Source: Diplocloster agilis (GTDB lineage: Bacteria > Bacillota > Clostridia > Lachnospirales > Lachnospiraceae). Taken from it: 64,000 bases of DNA. Below the pieces are notes generated by a model. The model was not told the origin of the DNA. It searched no databases and saw only the letters and a list, made by a program, of their open reading frames with translations. The position numbers and the translations under genes were made by a program. Positions 34,385 through 42,058 of the stretch are shown piece after piece. How positions within the stretch are numbered: position 1 is the stretch's first letter; each line of letters starts with the position of its first letter. Location: contig NZ_JAHQCW010000001.1 in assembly GCF_019042275.1 (NCBI RefSeq), positions 1 to 64,000 of the forward strand, given 5' to 3'.

Positions 34385-35779
34385 TTACTCTGTTCGGATC
34401 GCAGCCAAAGGACTGAGCTTCATTGCCCTGAGAGCCGGGAAGAATCCGGCCAGCATACCTACCAGAACCGCAAACACCAGCGATACCAGCATCAGCCACG
34501 GGGGAATATAGGAGGTGGTGCCTGCCATATCCGCGCCCTGCATCGCTACGACTACATAGTTTATTATTTTCGAGATCAGCAGACTCAGCAGATTCCCCAG
34601 GAATCCGCCGATGAGTCCGATGAAACCGGCCTCCATCAGGAACATGGTCCTGATATTGTTCATATTACAGCCCAGCACCTTGATAATACCGATCTCTTTG
34701 GTCCGCTCATAGATCGACATCATCATCGTATTGGCAATGCCAATCGCGGCTACGAACAAGGACACCGCGCCGATGCCGCCTAAGACCGCCTGAATAGAAC
34801 GGTACTGCTTCTGCGCCTGCTCCAGCCACTCTACCTCGCTGTAGGCCTGCAGTCCCATGGCCTGAATCTGCTTCTGGATATCCATAACATTGTCCATCTC
34901 ATCGATCTGGACATAAGCTGAATTATAGACCAGTTCTTTTCTCGGCTTCCCGGACGAAGTCGTGGGCTGCCCGGGTATTACCTTCCCTTTGAAGATCTTT
35001 TTCAGCTGGGTCTTCAGAACCTCGATGTCACAATAGGTGGAATAACTGTATTGTTTCCAGTCCTCCGGTCCCCCTTCCAGCAGCCCGATACCCTGGCCGA
35101 TATATTTCTTCGGAGGGGCGATGCCGCTCTGCGGGTCCTGGGACTGATAGTAAGCGTCCGTATCAAAGATCAGGAACAAAGGCTGATTGATCAGATCCAC
35201 GTCCGGAAGCTCTCCGGTCTGCCAATAACCGCCGCTGTTGGATTTCGGATTATAGAAATCCTGTATGACCATGTTGCCGAATACAAACTTCAGCTCACTG
35301 CTGCCCGGTTCAGGCATGGTCCCCTCCGCCAGCGGAAGATTCATTCTGTCCAGGACCTCCAGATCCATTCCCTGTATCTGAAGCCAGGATTCATAAGCTC
35401 CCTGCTTCGCCAGCACGGAGGTGCTCAGTACCGGCGAGCAGACCGTCACGTGAGGCAGCTGCTTTAACTGTTCTATCACTTCATCGGTCAGATATACCGG
35501 CTCGTTGCTGCCGGAGCCGGAGGCTGAGGCATCCATAGATACGGCCATCCCGCCTCCATAATACATTGTATCCCCGCCGCCGCTGGATACATTGATCGTT
35601 GTAAGTCCTCCGGATTCTTCCACACTGTCGATCATCGACTTGTTCAGGCCGATACCAAGGGAAATCATGACAACGATAGACGCAGTTCCGATAATAACTC
35701 CCAGAATCGTTAGGATGGTACGAAGCTTTCTTCTCCAGAGGTTACTGATGCTCATCTTGATCAAGTCCAGCAATTTCAT
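34385..35779 (-). CDS. ABC transporter permease, MacB/FtsX type
   Basis: A 464-residue permease. A first helix at about 20-42 (RTILTILGVIIGTASIVVMISLGIG, key: LGVIIGTASIVV) is followed by a MacB-like extracytoplasmic domain (about 45-320) and three C-terminal helices (about 335-360, 385-410, 425-450) of the FtsX fold. It overlaps the preceding gene by 38 bases, so translation is coupled. It forms an ABC system with the ATPase at 37285 and the secreted anchored protein at 35742. MacB-type systems move substrates or force across the envelope rather than through a channel; the cargo is unknown. Confidence 0.88.
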   Translation of the reverse strand: MKLLDLIKMSISNLWRRKLRTILTILGVIIGTASIVVMISLGIGLNKSMIDSVEESGGLTTINVSSGGGDTMYYGGGMAVSMDASASGSGSNEPVYLTDEVIEQLKQLPHVTVCSPVLSTSVLAKQGAYESWLQIQGMDLEVLDRMNLPLAEGTMPEPGSSELKFVFGNMVIQDFYNPKSNSGGYWQTGELPDVDLINQPLFLIFDTDAYYQSQDPQSGIAPPKKYIGQGIGLLEGGPEDWKQYSYSTYCDIEVLKTQLKKIFKGKVIPGQPTTSSGKPRKELVYNSAYVQIDEMDNVMDIQKQIQAMGLQAYSEVEWLEQAQKQYRSIQAVLGGIGAVSLFVAAIGIANTMMMSIYERTKEIGIIKVLGCNMNNIRTMFLMEAGFIGLIGGFLGNLLSLLISKIINYVVVAMQGADMAGTTSYIPPWLMLVSLVFAVLVGMLAGFFPALRAMKLSPLAAIRTE

Positions 35780-37298
35780 CCTCGATACCTTCCCTTTCTA
35801 ATCTCTCTTTTTTCTTTTTCCGAATAATCACAATCGCCACAATACCGCCGATCACGACCAACGCGATCACTGGTCCAAGAACAAACCAGATGTTGAAGCC
35901 TCCGCCCTGCTCATCCATACCGGGGTCCATCATGCCGGGATCCATCATGCCAGGGTCCATCGCCATAGGTTCCGTAACATATAGCGTGATATCCTTTTCC
36001 AGGGTTGCCACATTTCCGGCGTCATCTTCATAGGTGATAACAGCTTTTACAATACCCTCATCCATGGTTGGCTGGATACCGTTTACCATGGTATCCACAT
36101 TTCCGGTAGCCCCCGGGCTGATATTCCCCAGATATGCCTCGCCGCCGTTGATGGAATCGGCCTGGAATTTTACGGATACATTATAGAGAATGGTTTTACC
36201 GGTATTATAAATGCTGAACATCACATTGGTCTGCTGTCCGACTTCCACGGACTCGGGCATAACCTCAGGCTCGCTGATATCTAACTTCGCTTCCTGTTTA
36301 ACCGGAATCGACACGCTGGCGTCCGCTGTGTATTCTTTCGCGTTGGAATCCTCGTACTTCATATTGACGCTGATGGCATAGGGCTTCTGCATCAGATCCG
36401 CCCTGGGCGTCATATTGATCGTCACATCCTTCGTACTGTCCGCCGGGATCTTATCCACGAAGATGGTGCTGGAACCGGATGTGGGAAGGAACGCCGGGGC
36501 GCTGACCGTTGTGGTCGAACCCGAACCGCCGCTTGATGTGGTCTCCTCCGTGGTCTGAATATCGAATTCGCAGTTGGATACCGCCGTGCTCTTGGAGGTG
36601 TTGCGGATATGTAAGGTCAGGTCAAAGCTCTCACCGGCACGGACGTTTTCCGGGTTGGTGGTAAAGCCGGAGATGATCACCCTGGGCACGGAACCCGTTC
36701 CCTGAGCGGAGTTAGCGCCTGTACCGCCGGTTACTTTCACATAGGTGACAAGGCTTGCGCTGCCCGCGGACTCATCCGGATTCTTGAACTGTACCTGGAA
36801 GGTGACGGGCTGATAACCGTTGATGGCGTCTTTCCTGGTCTTCAGGGTCCAGGTGATCTCCTGACGCCGCTCGATCGGCCCCAGGCCGCATTCTTCACCG
36901 GGAAGGATCGGCAGGGTTTCCGTATAACTGGATTTTTCTATTTCAAAAGGCCATACGGCAGGATCGCCGCTGATAACCGGGGTTACGATTACATCCGTCA
37001 CGGATAATTCCGCCATATTGACCAGCGGAAGAACTACATTTACCAGACCGCCGGCATTGGCGACCGGTGTCTGCCAGGTGCCGCCCACCATGACGTTGCC
37101 GTTGATGTTGGTGGACTGGGGCGGATTCGGCGTCTGCTCCGGTGTGGGATCCGGTGTGGGTGCCGGAGTCGGTGTTGCCCCGCCCGACGTAGGTGTGGGT
37201 GTCGGCGTCTGTGTCTCAGTGGCAAAAGCCGTCAGGCTCATCCCAAAGACCATAATACCGCATAATAATATGGTAATCAGTTTCTTACACTTGCTCAT
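35742..37298 (-). CDS. Secreted membrane-anchored CARDB-like (COG1361) protein
   Basis: A 518-residue extracytoplasmic protein. A signal peptide (about 1-27, ending FATE), a Thr/Pro linker (about 28-65), two or three Ig-like domains of the CARDB/NPCBM-adjacent type (about 65-440), a short repeated MDPGMMDPG spacer, and a C-terminal helix (about 467-492) with a basic stop KKKKER. It sits between the ATPase and permease genes of one ABC system, overlapping both, so it is probably an obligatory partner that extends the permease outside the cell. Similar three-gene sets occur in other Clostridia, but their role is unknown. Confidence 0.82.
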   Translation of the reverse strand: MSKCKKLITILLCGIMVFGMSLTAFATETQTPTPTPTSGGATPTPAPTPDPTPEQTPNPPQSTNINGNVMVGGTWQTPVANAGGLVNVVLPLVNMAELSVTDVIVTPVISGDPAVWPFEIEKSSYTETLPILPGEECGLGPIERRQEITWTLKTRKDAINGYQPVTFQVQFKNPDESAGSASLVTYVKVTGGTGANSAQGTGSVPRVIISGFTTNPENVRAGESFDLTLHIRNTSKSTAVSNCEFDIQTTEETTSSGGSGSTTTVSAPAFLPTSGSSTIFVDKIPADSTKDVTINMTPRADLMQKPYAISVNMKYEDSNAKEYTADASVSIPVKQEAKLDISEPEVMPESVEVGQQTNVMFSIYNTGKTILYNVSVKFQADSINGGEAYLGNISPGATGNVDTMVNGIQPTMDEGIVKAVITYEDDAGNVATLEKDITLYVTEPMAMDPGMMDPGMMDPGMDEQGGGFNIWFVLGPVIALVVIGGIVAIVIIRKKKKERLEREGIEDEIAGLDQDEHQ

Positions 37299-38019
37299 CT
37301 TCTACTTCCTCCCTGTGTTTACGATTGTCTTCGATTTTAAGTATTTTACCGTCGCTGATATGGAAAATCCGGTCCGCAAAACCGGCCAGATGCGTATCAT
37401 GGGTTACCATAACCAGCGTCAGTTTTTCTCTTTCCACAATATCCCTCATCAGATTCATCACATCCGCGGATGTATGGGAATCCAGATTCCCTGTCGGCTC
37501 GTCGGCAAAGATGATCTCCGGCTCTACCACCAGGGCCCTTGCCACGCCGACCCTCTGCTGCTGTCCGCCGGACATCTGCGTCGGCTTATGGGTCCTGTGC
37601 TTGTTAAGTCCCACCAGATTTAACATCTTATCCGCCCGCTTCAGTCTTTCTTTTTTCGCCATTCCTCTGAATGTCAGAGGCAGCGCTACATTTTCCCTGG
37701 CGTTCATCGTTCCCAGCAGGTTAAAGGACTGGAATATAAATCCGACCCTCTCCCGTCTGAACTTCACCAGCTGATTCTCCGTCATCTTTTCGATGTGCTG
37801 CTTGCCTATGATAATCTCGCCTTTCGTAGGTTTTTCCAGGCCGGCCAGCATATTTAACAATGTGGATTTGCCGGAACCGGAGGTACCTACAATCGAACAG
37901 AATTCGCCTTTATAAATAGTAAAATCTACCCCATTGAGAGCGAACACCCGGTTCTCACCTACAGAATAGACTTTATACAGATTCTTTACCTGAATCACCG
38001 GCTCTTTTTCTTCTGCCAT
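37285..38019 (-). CDS. ABC transporter ATP-binding protein, MacB/LolD type
   Basis: A 244-residue ATPase with Walker A GTSGSGKS, Q-loop FQSFNLL, signature MSGGQQQRV, Walker B IIFADEPTGNLD and the switch His in VTHD, all intact. The start is placed at ATG 38019, 23 codons inside the longest frame, since residues before it are unlike the family and GGGGTGGGAG precedes it. First gene of the ATPase–CARDB–permease operon, 14-base overlap with the next gene. Confidence 0.9.
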   Translation of the reverse strand: MAEEKEPVIQVKNLYKVYSVGENRVFALNGVDFTIYKGEFCSIVGTSGSGKSTLLNMLAGLEKPTKGEIIIGKQHIEKMTENQLVKFRRERVGFIFQSFNLLGTMNARENVALPLTFRGMAKKERLKRADKMLNLVGLNKHRTHKPTQMSGGQQQRVGVARALVVEPEIIFADEPTGNLDSHTSADVMNLMRDIVEREKLTLVMVTHDTHLAGFADRIFHISDGKILKIEDNRKHREEVEDEQV

Positions 38020-38123
38020 TCTCCCACCCCTTTCCTTTGTGCCTGCTGCCCAGTATACCATGCCTTTCGTATGGAATTCAATATCCAAATGGCCCGTCCA
38101 ATAGCAAAATACACTTTTTCACC

Positions 38124-38132
38124 ATTATATCA
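38124..38132 (-). promoter_or_regulatory. Extended -10 promoter of the CARDB ABC operon
   Basis: On the minus strand TGATATAAT gives an extended -10 with TATAAT at 38124-38129; the -35 (ATATAC) is poor. The rest of the 38020-38352 gap holds the terminator of the upstream hydrolase gene and AT-rich sequence. Confidence 0.5.
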
Positions 38133-38291
38133 TATCAGAATTGTTTGTATATTAAATCTCGACATATTTTTCTTAAGATTTTCTTACTTTTCTACAACAC
38201 CTGCCAAGAATATTGCGAAGGCCCTGAACAGGCAGGGACAAGGCCAATTTTCCTCATCCACTGCCATCAGAACTCCTCTGGGGAAATATAC

Positions 38292-38337
38292 AAAAACGGC
38301 GGGAATTTGCCGTTTATTCCTGCAAAATCCCGCCGTT
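38292..38337 (-). terminator. Terminator of the SGNH hydrolase gene
   Basis: Minus-strand stem AACGGCGGGA ... TCCCGCCGTT followed by TTTGTA, just past the hydrolase stop. Confidence 0.8.
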
Positions 38338-38352
38338 TCGTTCGCCCCTGGA

Positions 38353-39078
38353 TTATTCTCCATTCATCATTTCAAAGAGCCGAACCGCGAACAGCCAGTT
38401 CATTTTCCGGTCCGGATGGTTTATGTAGTTTGCCAGTCTTTCGGTTATGTCTACTCCGTTGCGCTCCATCGCTTTCCAGTCCTGATAGCAGTCGCATACC
38501 GGGATCTGATGGCTTTGGCATACTTCCCTTGCTTTTTCCAGATACCTGTCCAAAAGCCCGCCGTTCTGATTTTCCATAGTTGTGACGGCAATTTCCCGGA
38601 CTCTCTCGTCCTCGATATGGCAGCTGACTTCCGTATTCATCATATTGGGGGTCATAAAAATGGTTTCGATATCTTCACTTTTCAGCCTTTCAAATATTTT
38701 TCCAAGGGAATCCGCATATACGTTGATATAATCCGGCCCTTGTCCACAGTCGTTGAGGCCGAAGCACACCACCACCAGATCCGGATGGAATTTCATCACG
38801 TCACGTTCGAGACGCGCATAACCTTGTTCCGCTGTGTTTCCTGAGATGCCGGCATTTATGATATTGACCGTGACATTGGGATAGAGGGTGGTCAGAATAT
38901 TTTTCAGGTAGCTGTGGTACGCGCTGTTAACGTCATATACCGTTTCCACCTCTCCGTTATTTTTGAAAAACACCTCGAAACACCCCTGTGTGACGCTGTC
39001 GCCTAAAAAGGCAATGGTTACCGGCTGACATCCGTTCATATCCTTCGCTTTGTCGCGAAAAAGATTCATGACTTTCAT
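38353..39078 (-). CDS. SGNH/GDSL-type esterase
   Basis: A 241-residue hydrolase. Block I FLGDSVTQG (nucleophile Ser, about residue 29), block II Gly in NAGISGNT, block III GLNDCG, and the Asp/His pair in YINHPDRKMNW near the end fit the SGNH family. No signal peptide, so probably cytoplasmic; such enzymes deacylate sugars, lipids or xylan oligomers. ATG 39078 is chosen because GGAGGG stands seven bases before it. It is a single gene with its own terminator. Confidence 0.87.
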   Translation of the reverse strand: MKVMNLFRDKAKDMNGCQPVTIAFLGDSVTQGCFEVFFKNNGEVETVYDVNSAYHSYLKNILTTLYPNVTVNIINAGISGNTAEQGYARLERDVMKFHPDLVVVCFGLNDCGQGPDYINVYADSLGKIFERLKSEDIETIFMTPNMMNTEVSCHIEDERVREIAVTTMENQNGGLLDRYLEKAREVCQSHQIPVCDCYQDWKAMERNGVDITERLANYINHPDRKMNWLFAVRLFEMMNGE

Positions 39079-39122
39079 GTTGTATCCCTCCACTTTATTA
39101 AATTATTTATTTAGTTTTAAAT

Positions 39123-39148
39123 GAACCAACTTACAGTGTAAACTATAT
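39123..39148 (+). repeat. Direct repeat, left copy, flanking the toxin–antitoxin locus
   Basis: A 26-base sequence GAACCAACTTACAG plus TGTAAACTATAT. It matches 22 of 26 bases with 40025-40050. The two copies enclose the toxin–antitoxin genes and their promoter. Confidence 0.6.
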
Positions 39149-39229
39149 ACACCGGATTTATAGGCATTGTATAGGTTTATATGCATTTGTAAAGAGTGAT
39201 GTCAGAAAAGTTCAAACTACAGATACTTC

Positions 39230-39262
39230 CCCACAAAGTAACATATTGTGGGGATGTATCTG
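39230..39262 (-). terminator. Hairpin after the antitoxin gene
   Basis: CAGATAC-A-TCCCCACA ... TGTGGGGA-A-GTATCTG forms a 15-pair stem just past the antitoxin stop. The following sequence has only a modest T-run. Confidence 0.65.
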
Positions 39263-39271
39263 ATATTATTA

Positions 39272-39562
39272 TTATCTTGTCGTTTTTTTCGGAATAAATT
39301 TTAATTCTAACGTCATTCCCATTCCATCGGCTAAACGCTTCAGTAAATTTAAAGATGGATTGCGGCTACCATTTTCTAATTTACAAATATCTGCCTGATT
39401 AATTCCGGTTCTTTCTGCCAATTCTTTTTGTGTTAAATTCTGCGAGATTCTTGCGTCTGATATCGCACGAATAATATCAAATTCCGGTTGCAATTCTTCG
39501 TATTCTTTTTTAAATTCTTTATCATCAAGCATTTCACTTAGAGATTCTTTATAGGTTTTCAT
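39272..39562 (-). CDS. Antitoxin, XRE family (HigA-like)
   Basis: A 96-residue protein. The Cro/CI helix-turn-helix is at about 35-90 (NLTQKELAERTGINQADICKLENGSRNPSLNLLKRLA), read as KELAERTGINQADIC. The acidic N-terminal third is probably the toxin-binding part. It overlaps the toxin gene by 14 bases. As in other higBA loci the toxin comes first. It should bind the palindrome at 39955-39974 and repress its own operon. Confidence 0.87.
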   Translation of the reverse strand: MKTYKESLSEMLDDKEFKKEYEELQPEFDIIRAISDARISQNLTQKELAERTGINQADICKLENGSRNPSLNLLKRLADGMGMTLELKFIPKKTTR

Positions 39563-39917
39563 TTTGTCCCTCCATTCTGCTTATAAAATCTTTACGATAT
39601 TTTTTTGCTAACGCTATTTCTGTTATTGGAGTTTTCTGTGTTTTTTTATTAAATCCATTTGTCAATATTATTCTCCGCCCTATATAGAAAAAATACAGCA
39701 CCCTTGATATATCACTACCAAATTTTGCTCTGATTTCAAATATGCCATCTTCAATATGCTTACTATATGGTTCTCTTAATAAATTCCCTTTTTCTTCTAA
39801 AATCCCGATAATGCCATACATTCGTGCCATCATTTTTTTATCAAGTGATCGAATAAAATCTTCTGCCGGATGACTTCCATCACATTTTTCATAAAATTCC
39901 ACTAGAAATTCTTCCAT
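39549..39917 (-). CDS. Toxin, RelE/HigB family (phage Gp49-like)
   Basis: A 122-residue protein of the PF05973 type: DGIFEIRAKFGSDISRVLYFF with later IILTNGFNKKTQKTP are the recognisable stretches (here GIFEIRAKF and LTNGFNKKTQKTP). Family members are ribosome-dependent mRNA interferases. The basic residues in the FNKKTQKTP motif are conserved. AAGGGAG precedes the ATG. The locus is distinctly AT-rich and flanked by an imperfect direct repeat, which fits recent transfer. Confidence 0.87.
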   Translation of the reverse strand: MEEFLVEFYEKCDGSHPAEDFIRSLDKKMMARMYGIIGILEEKGNLLREPYSKHIEDGIFEIRAKFGSDISRVLYFFYIGRRIILTNGFNKKTQKTPITEIALAKKYRKDFISRMEGQNENL

Positions 39918-39951
39918 TATCCAACTCCCTTATTATCTTTAGTCTACTTTT

Positions 39952-39980
39952 AATATATGGCATATATGCCATATTGTCAA
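39952..39980 (-). promoter_or_regulatory. Toxin–antitoxin promoter with operator in the spacer
   Basis: Minus-strand TTGACA (39975-39980) and TATATT (39952-39957) are separated by 17 bases. The spacer region is occupied by a perfect 20-base palindrome ATATGGCATATATGCCATAT (39955-39974). An antitoxin dimer bound there would block RNA polymerase directly. Confidence 0.82.
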
Positions 39981-40024
39981 ATAAATAATCACTAAAATAT
40001 CGTTTGCTTTTTTGTCAGTAAACT

Positions 40025-40050
40025 GAACGAACTTGTGGTGTAAACTATAT
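40025..40050 (+). repeat. Direct repeat, right copy, flanking the toxin–antitoxin locus
   Basis: GAACGAACTTGTGG plus TGTAAACTATAT, 22 of 26 bases as in 39123-39148. The rest of the gap (40051-40245) holds short hairpins such as AGCTATC..GATAGCT but no gene. Confidence 0.6.
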
Positions 40051-40245
40051 TTTCATACACTTGAAGTGTTAACATTCGTGCTGATAATTTTTACAGCACT
40101 TGCTTACATAGATAATCATCAGAATAGCAAATAGCTATCCTCCATGGCCATAGAAGATAGCTGGTAAGAAATTACTGTAGTAATCCGAAGTGTAATCATC
40201 AGAAACACCAAAGTCTTTTGATTAATCTAAATAAATTATAAACGG

Positions 40246-40286
40246 AGGTCCTGCTGAGTAGTGTCATCACCTCTTCAGCAGGACCT
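40246..40286 (-). terminator. Terminator-like hairpin after glyA
   Basis: Twelve-pair stem AGGTCCTGCTGA / TCAGCAGGACCT located just past the glyA stop. The T-rich tract after it (CCGTTTATAATTT) is interrupted, so it is a modest terminator. Confidence 0.65.
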
Positions 40287-40301
40287 GTGTATTTTTAGAA
40301 A

Positions 40302-41543
40302 TTACCCAATCAGCGGATACTGATCCGTCAGCTTCTTAACGATTGCCATCGCCTTCTCCTTGCCGGCATCCTTCTCATGCAGCATGATGGAAATCGCCTC
40401 CGCGATCTGTACCATATCCTCCTCGTTGAGCCCCCGGCTGGTGACGGCAGGCGTCCCCAGGCGGATACCGCTGGTAACAAACGGGGATTTGGGATCATTG
40501 GGAATTGTATTCTTATTACATGTGATATGCGCTTCATCCAGTAATTTTTCAGTTTCTTTTCCGGTCAGGTCCAGATTGGTCAGATCGACCAGCATCATAT
40601 GATTATCCGTTCCTCCGGATACGATCTTAATACCGCGTTCCATCAGCGCTTTGCTAAGAGCCTGTGCGTTCTTGACGATCTGCTGCTGATATGCTTTGAA
40701 CTCGTCCGACAGGGCTTCCTTGAAACATACGGCTTTGGCCGCTATCACATGCATCAGCGGGCCTCCCTGGATGCCAGGGAATATCGCCTTGTTGAAATTA
40801 AATTTCTTAGCCGCCTCTTCGTTAGCCAGGATCATACCGCCTCTGGGGCCTCTCAAAGTCTTATGGGTCGTCGTGGTAACCACATCTGCATACGGGATAG
40901 GGCTTGGATGAAGACCCGCTGCCACCAGGCCGGCGATGTGAGCCATATCTACCATCAGGTAAGCCCCAACCTCATCGCAGATCTCGCGGAATTTCTTAAA
41001 ATCAATAGTCCTTGCGTAGGCGCTGGCTCCCGCCACGATTAACTTCGGTTTCGCTTCCAGCGCGATCCGGCGCACCTCGTCATAATCGATGAATCCTTCA
41101 TCATTCACGCCATAAGGCACCACATGAAAATATTTTCCGGACATATTCACGGGGCTTCCATGGGTCAAATGACCGCCGTGGTCCAGGTTCATCCCCATGA
41201 AGGTATCACCAGGCTCCAGCATGGCAAAGAACACTGCCATATTCGCCTGGGCTCCCGAATGGGGCTGTACATTGGCATAATCGCAGCCGAACAGTTCTTT
41301 CGCGCGTTCGATGGCCAGATTCTCCACCACATCCACACATTCGCATCCGCCATAATACCGCTTCGCGGGATATCCTTCCGCATATTTATTCGTCATCGGA
41401 CTTCCCATGGCCGCCATCACGGCTTTACTTACCCAGTTCTCGGATGCGATCAGCTCGATATGACTGTTCTGGCGTTCCATTTCGTCCGTAATAGCCTGCG
41501 CAACTTCCATATCCACTGCTTTGACTTCATCTAAAGAATACAT
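40302..41543 (-). CDS. glyA: Serine hydroxymethyltransferase
   Basis: Converts serine and tetrahydrofolate to glycine and methylene-tetrahydrofolate, a PLP enzyme. 413 residues, the standard length. [11 protein letters not shown] at the N-terminus, PHSGAQAN, and the PLP lysine in [14 protein letters not shown] are all present. The start at ATG 41543 has AGGAGG at seven bases; the 52 extra codons of the longer frame are not family-like. Single gene with an extended -10 promoter. Confidence 0.97.
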   Translation of the reverse strand: MYSLDEVKAVDMEVAQAITDEMERQNSHIELIASENWVSKAVMAAMGSPMTNKYAEGYPAKRYYGGCECVDVVENLAIERAKELFGCDYANVQPHSGAQANMAVFFAMLEPGDTFMGMNLDHGGHLTHGSPVNMSGKYFHVVPYGVNDEGFIDYDEVRRIALEAKPKLIVAGASAYARTIDFKKFREICDEVGAYLMVDMAHIAGLVAAGLHPSPIPYADVVTTTTHKTLRGPRGGMILANEEAAKKFNFNKAIFPGIQGGPLMHVIAAKAVCFKEALSDEFKAYQQQIVKNAQALSKALMERGIKIVSGGTDNHMMLVDLTNLDLTGKETEKLLDEAHITCNKNTIPNDPKSPFVTSGIRLGTPAVTSRGLNEEDMVQIAEAISIMLHEKDAGKEKAMAIVKKLTDQYPLIG

Positions 41544-41579
41544 TACTTTTCCTCCTGTATGCTTATTCACTCTAGTGAG

Positions 41580-41588
41580 ATTATAACA
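41580..41588 (-). promoter_or_regulatory. Extended -10 promoter of glyA
   Basis: Minus-strand TGTTATAAT, i.e. TGn-TATAAT, 37 bases before the glyA start; no good -35 is seen. No glycine riboswitch or T-box is recognisable in the 37-base leader. Confidence 0.6.
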
Positions 41589-41710
41589 TACCGCGGATGA
41601 GAATGGAATATAGGTTTTCATTGAAAAGTTAGGGGGCTCATGATAAGCTGTGGTTATAAATAAAGAATGTTTATACATAAATTGCATGATTATTGTCAAA
41701 GGAGTATACT

Positions 41711-42013
41711 ATGAATTTTTTACTTGATTACCGTTTCTGGATTCTCGCCTATCTATTATTGATCAATCTCGTGGGCTTTGCTCTGATGGGCATCGATAAA
41801 TCCAAAGCCATCCGCCACAAATGGCGCATCCCGGAAAAAATGCTGTTTTTGTCTGCTATATTGGGAGGCAGCATCGGCGCCCGAATCGGCATGAGTGTCT
41901 TCCGGCATAAGACGAAGCATAAGTCCTTCACGATAGGGATTCCGGTTATCTTTCTTGTTGAACTGGCCACCGGGATCTTCCTTATCCTGAAGTTCTCTGG
42001 TTTGTCCAATTAA
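41711..42013 (+). CDS. DUF1294 membrane protein
   Basis: A 100-residue protein with two or three helices (about 8-28, 45-62 and 77-97). GIDKSKAI, WRIPE, LGGSIGA and RHKTKH are the DUF1294 motifs. ATG 41711 with AAAGGAG eight bases before it is better than the six-codon longer frame. Divergent from glyA. Function unknown. Confidence 0.88.
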   Translation: MNFLLDYRFWILAYLLLINLVGFALMGIDKSKAIRHKWRIPEKMLFLSAILGGSIGARIGMSVFRHKTKHKSFTIGIPVIFLVELATGIFLILKFSGLSN

Positions 42014-42058
42014 CAAAAAGGGACATGTCCCAAACTGATTTGGACATGTCCCCTTTTG
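42014..42058. terminator. Bidirectional terminator between DUF1294 and aspS
   Basis: AAAAAGGGACATGTCC and GGACATGTCCCCTTTT form a 15-pair stem, with A- and T-runs on either side. It touches the stop codons of both convergent genes. Confidence 0.9.
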
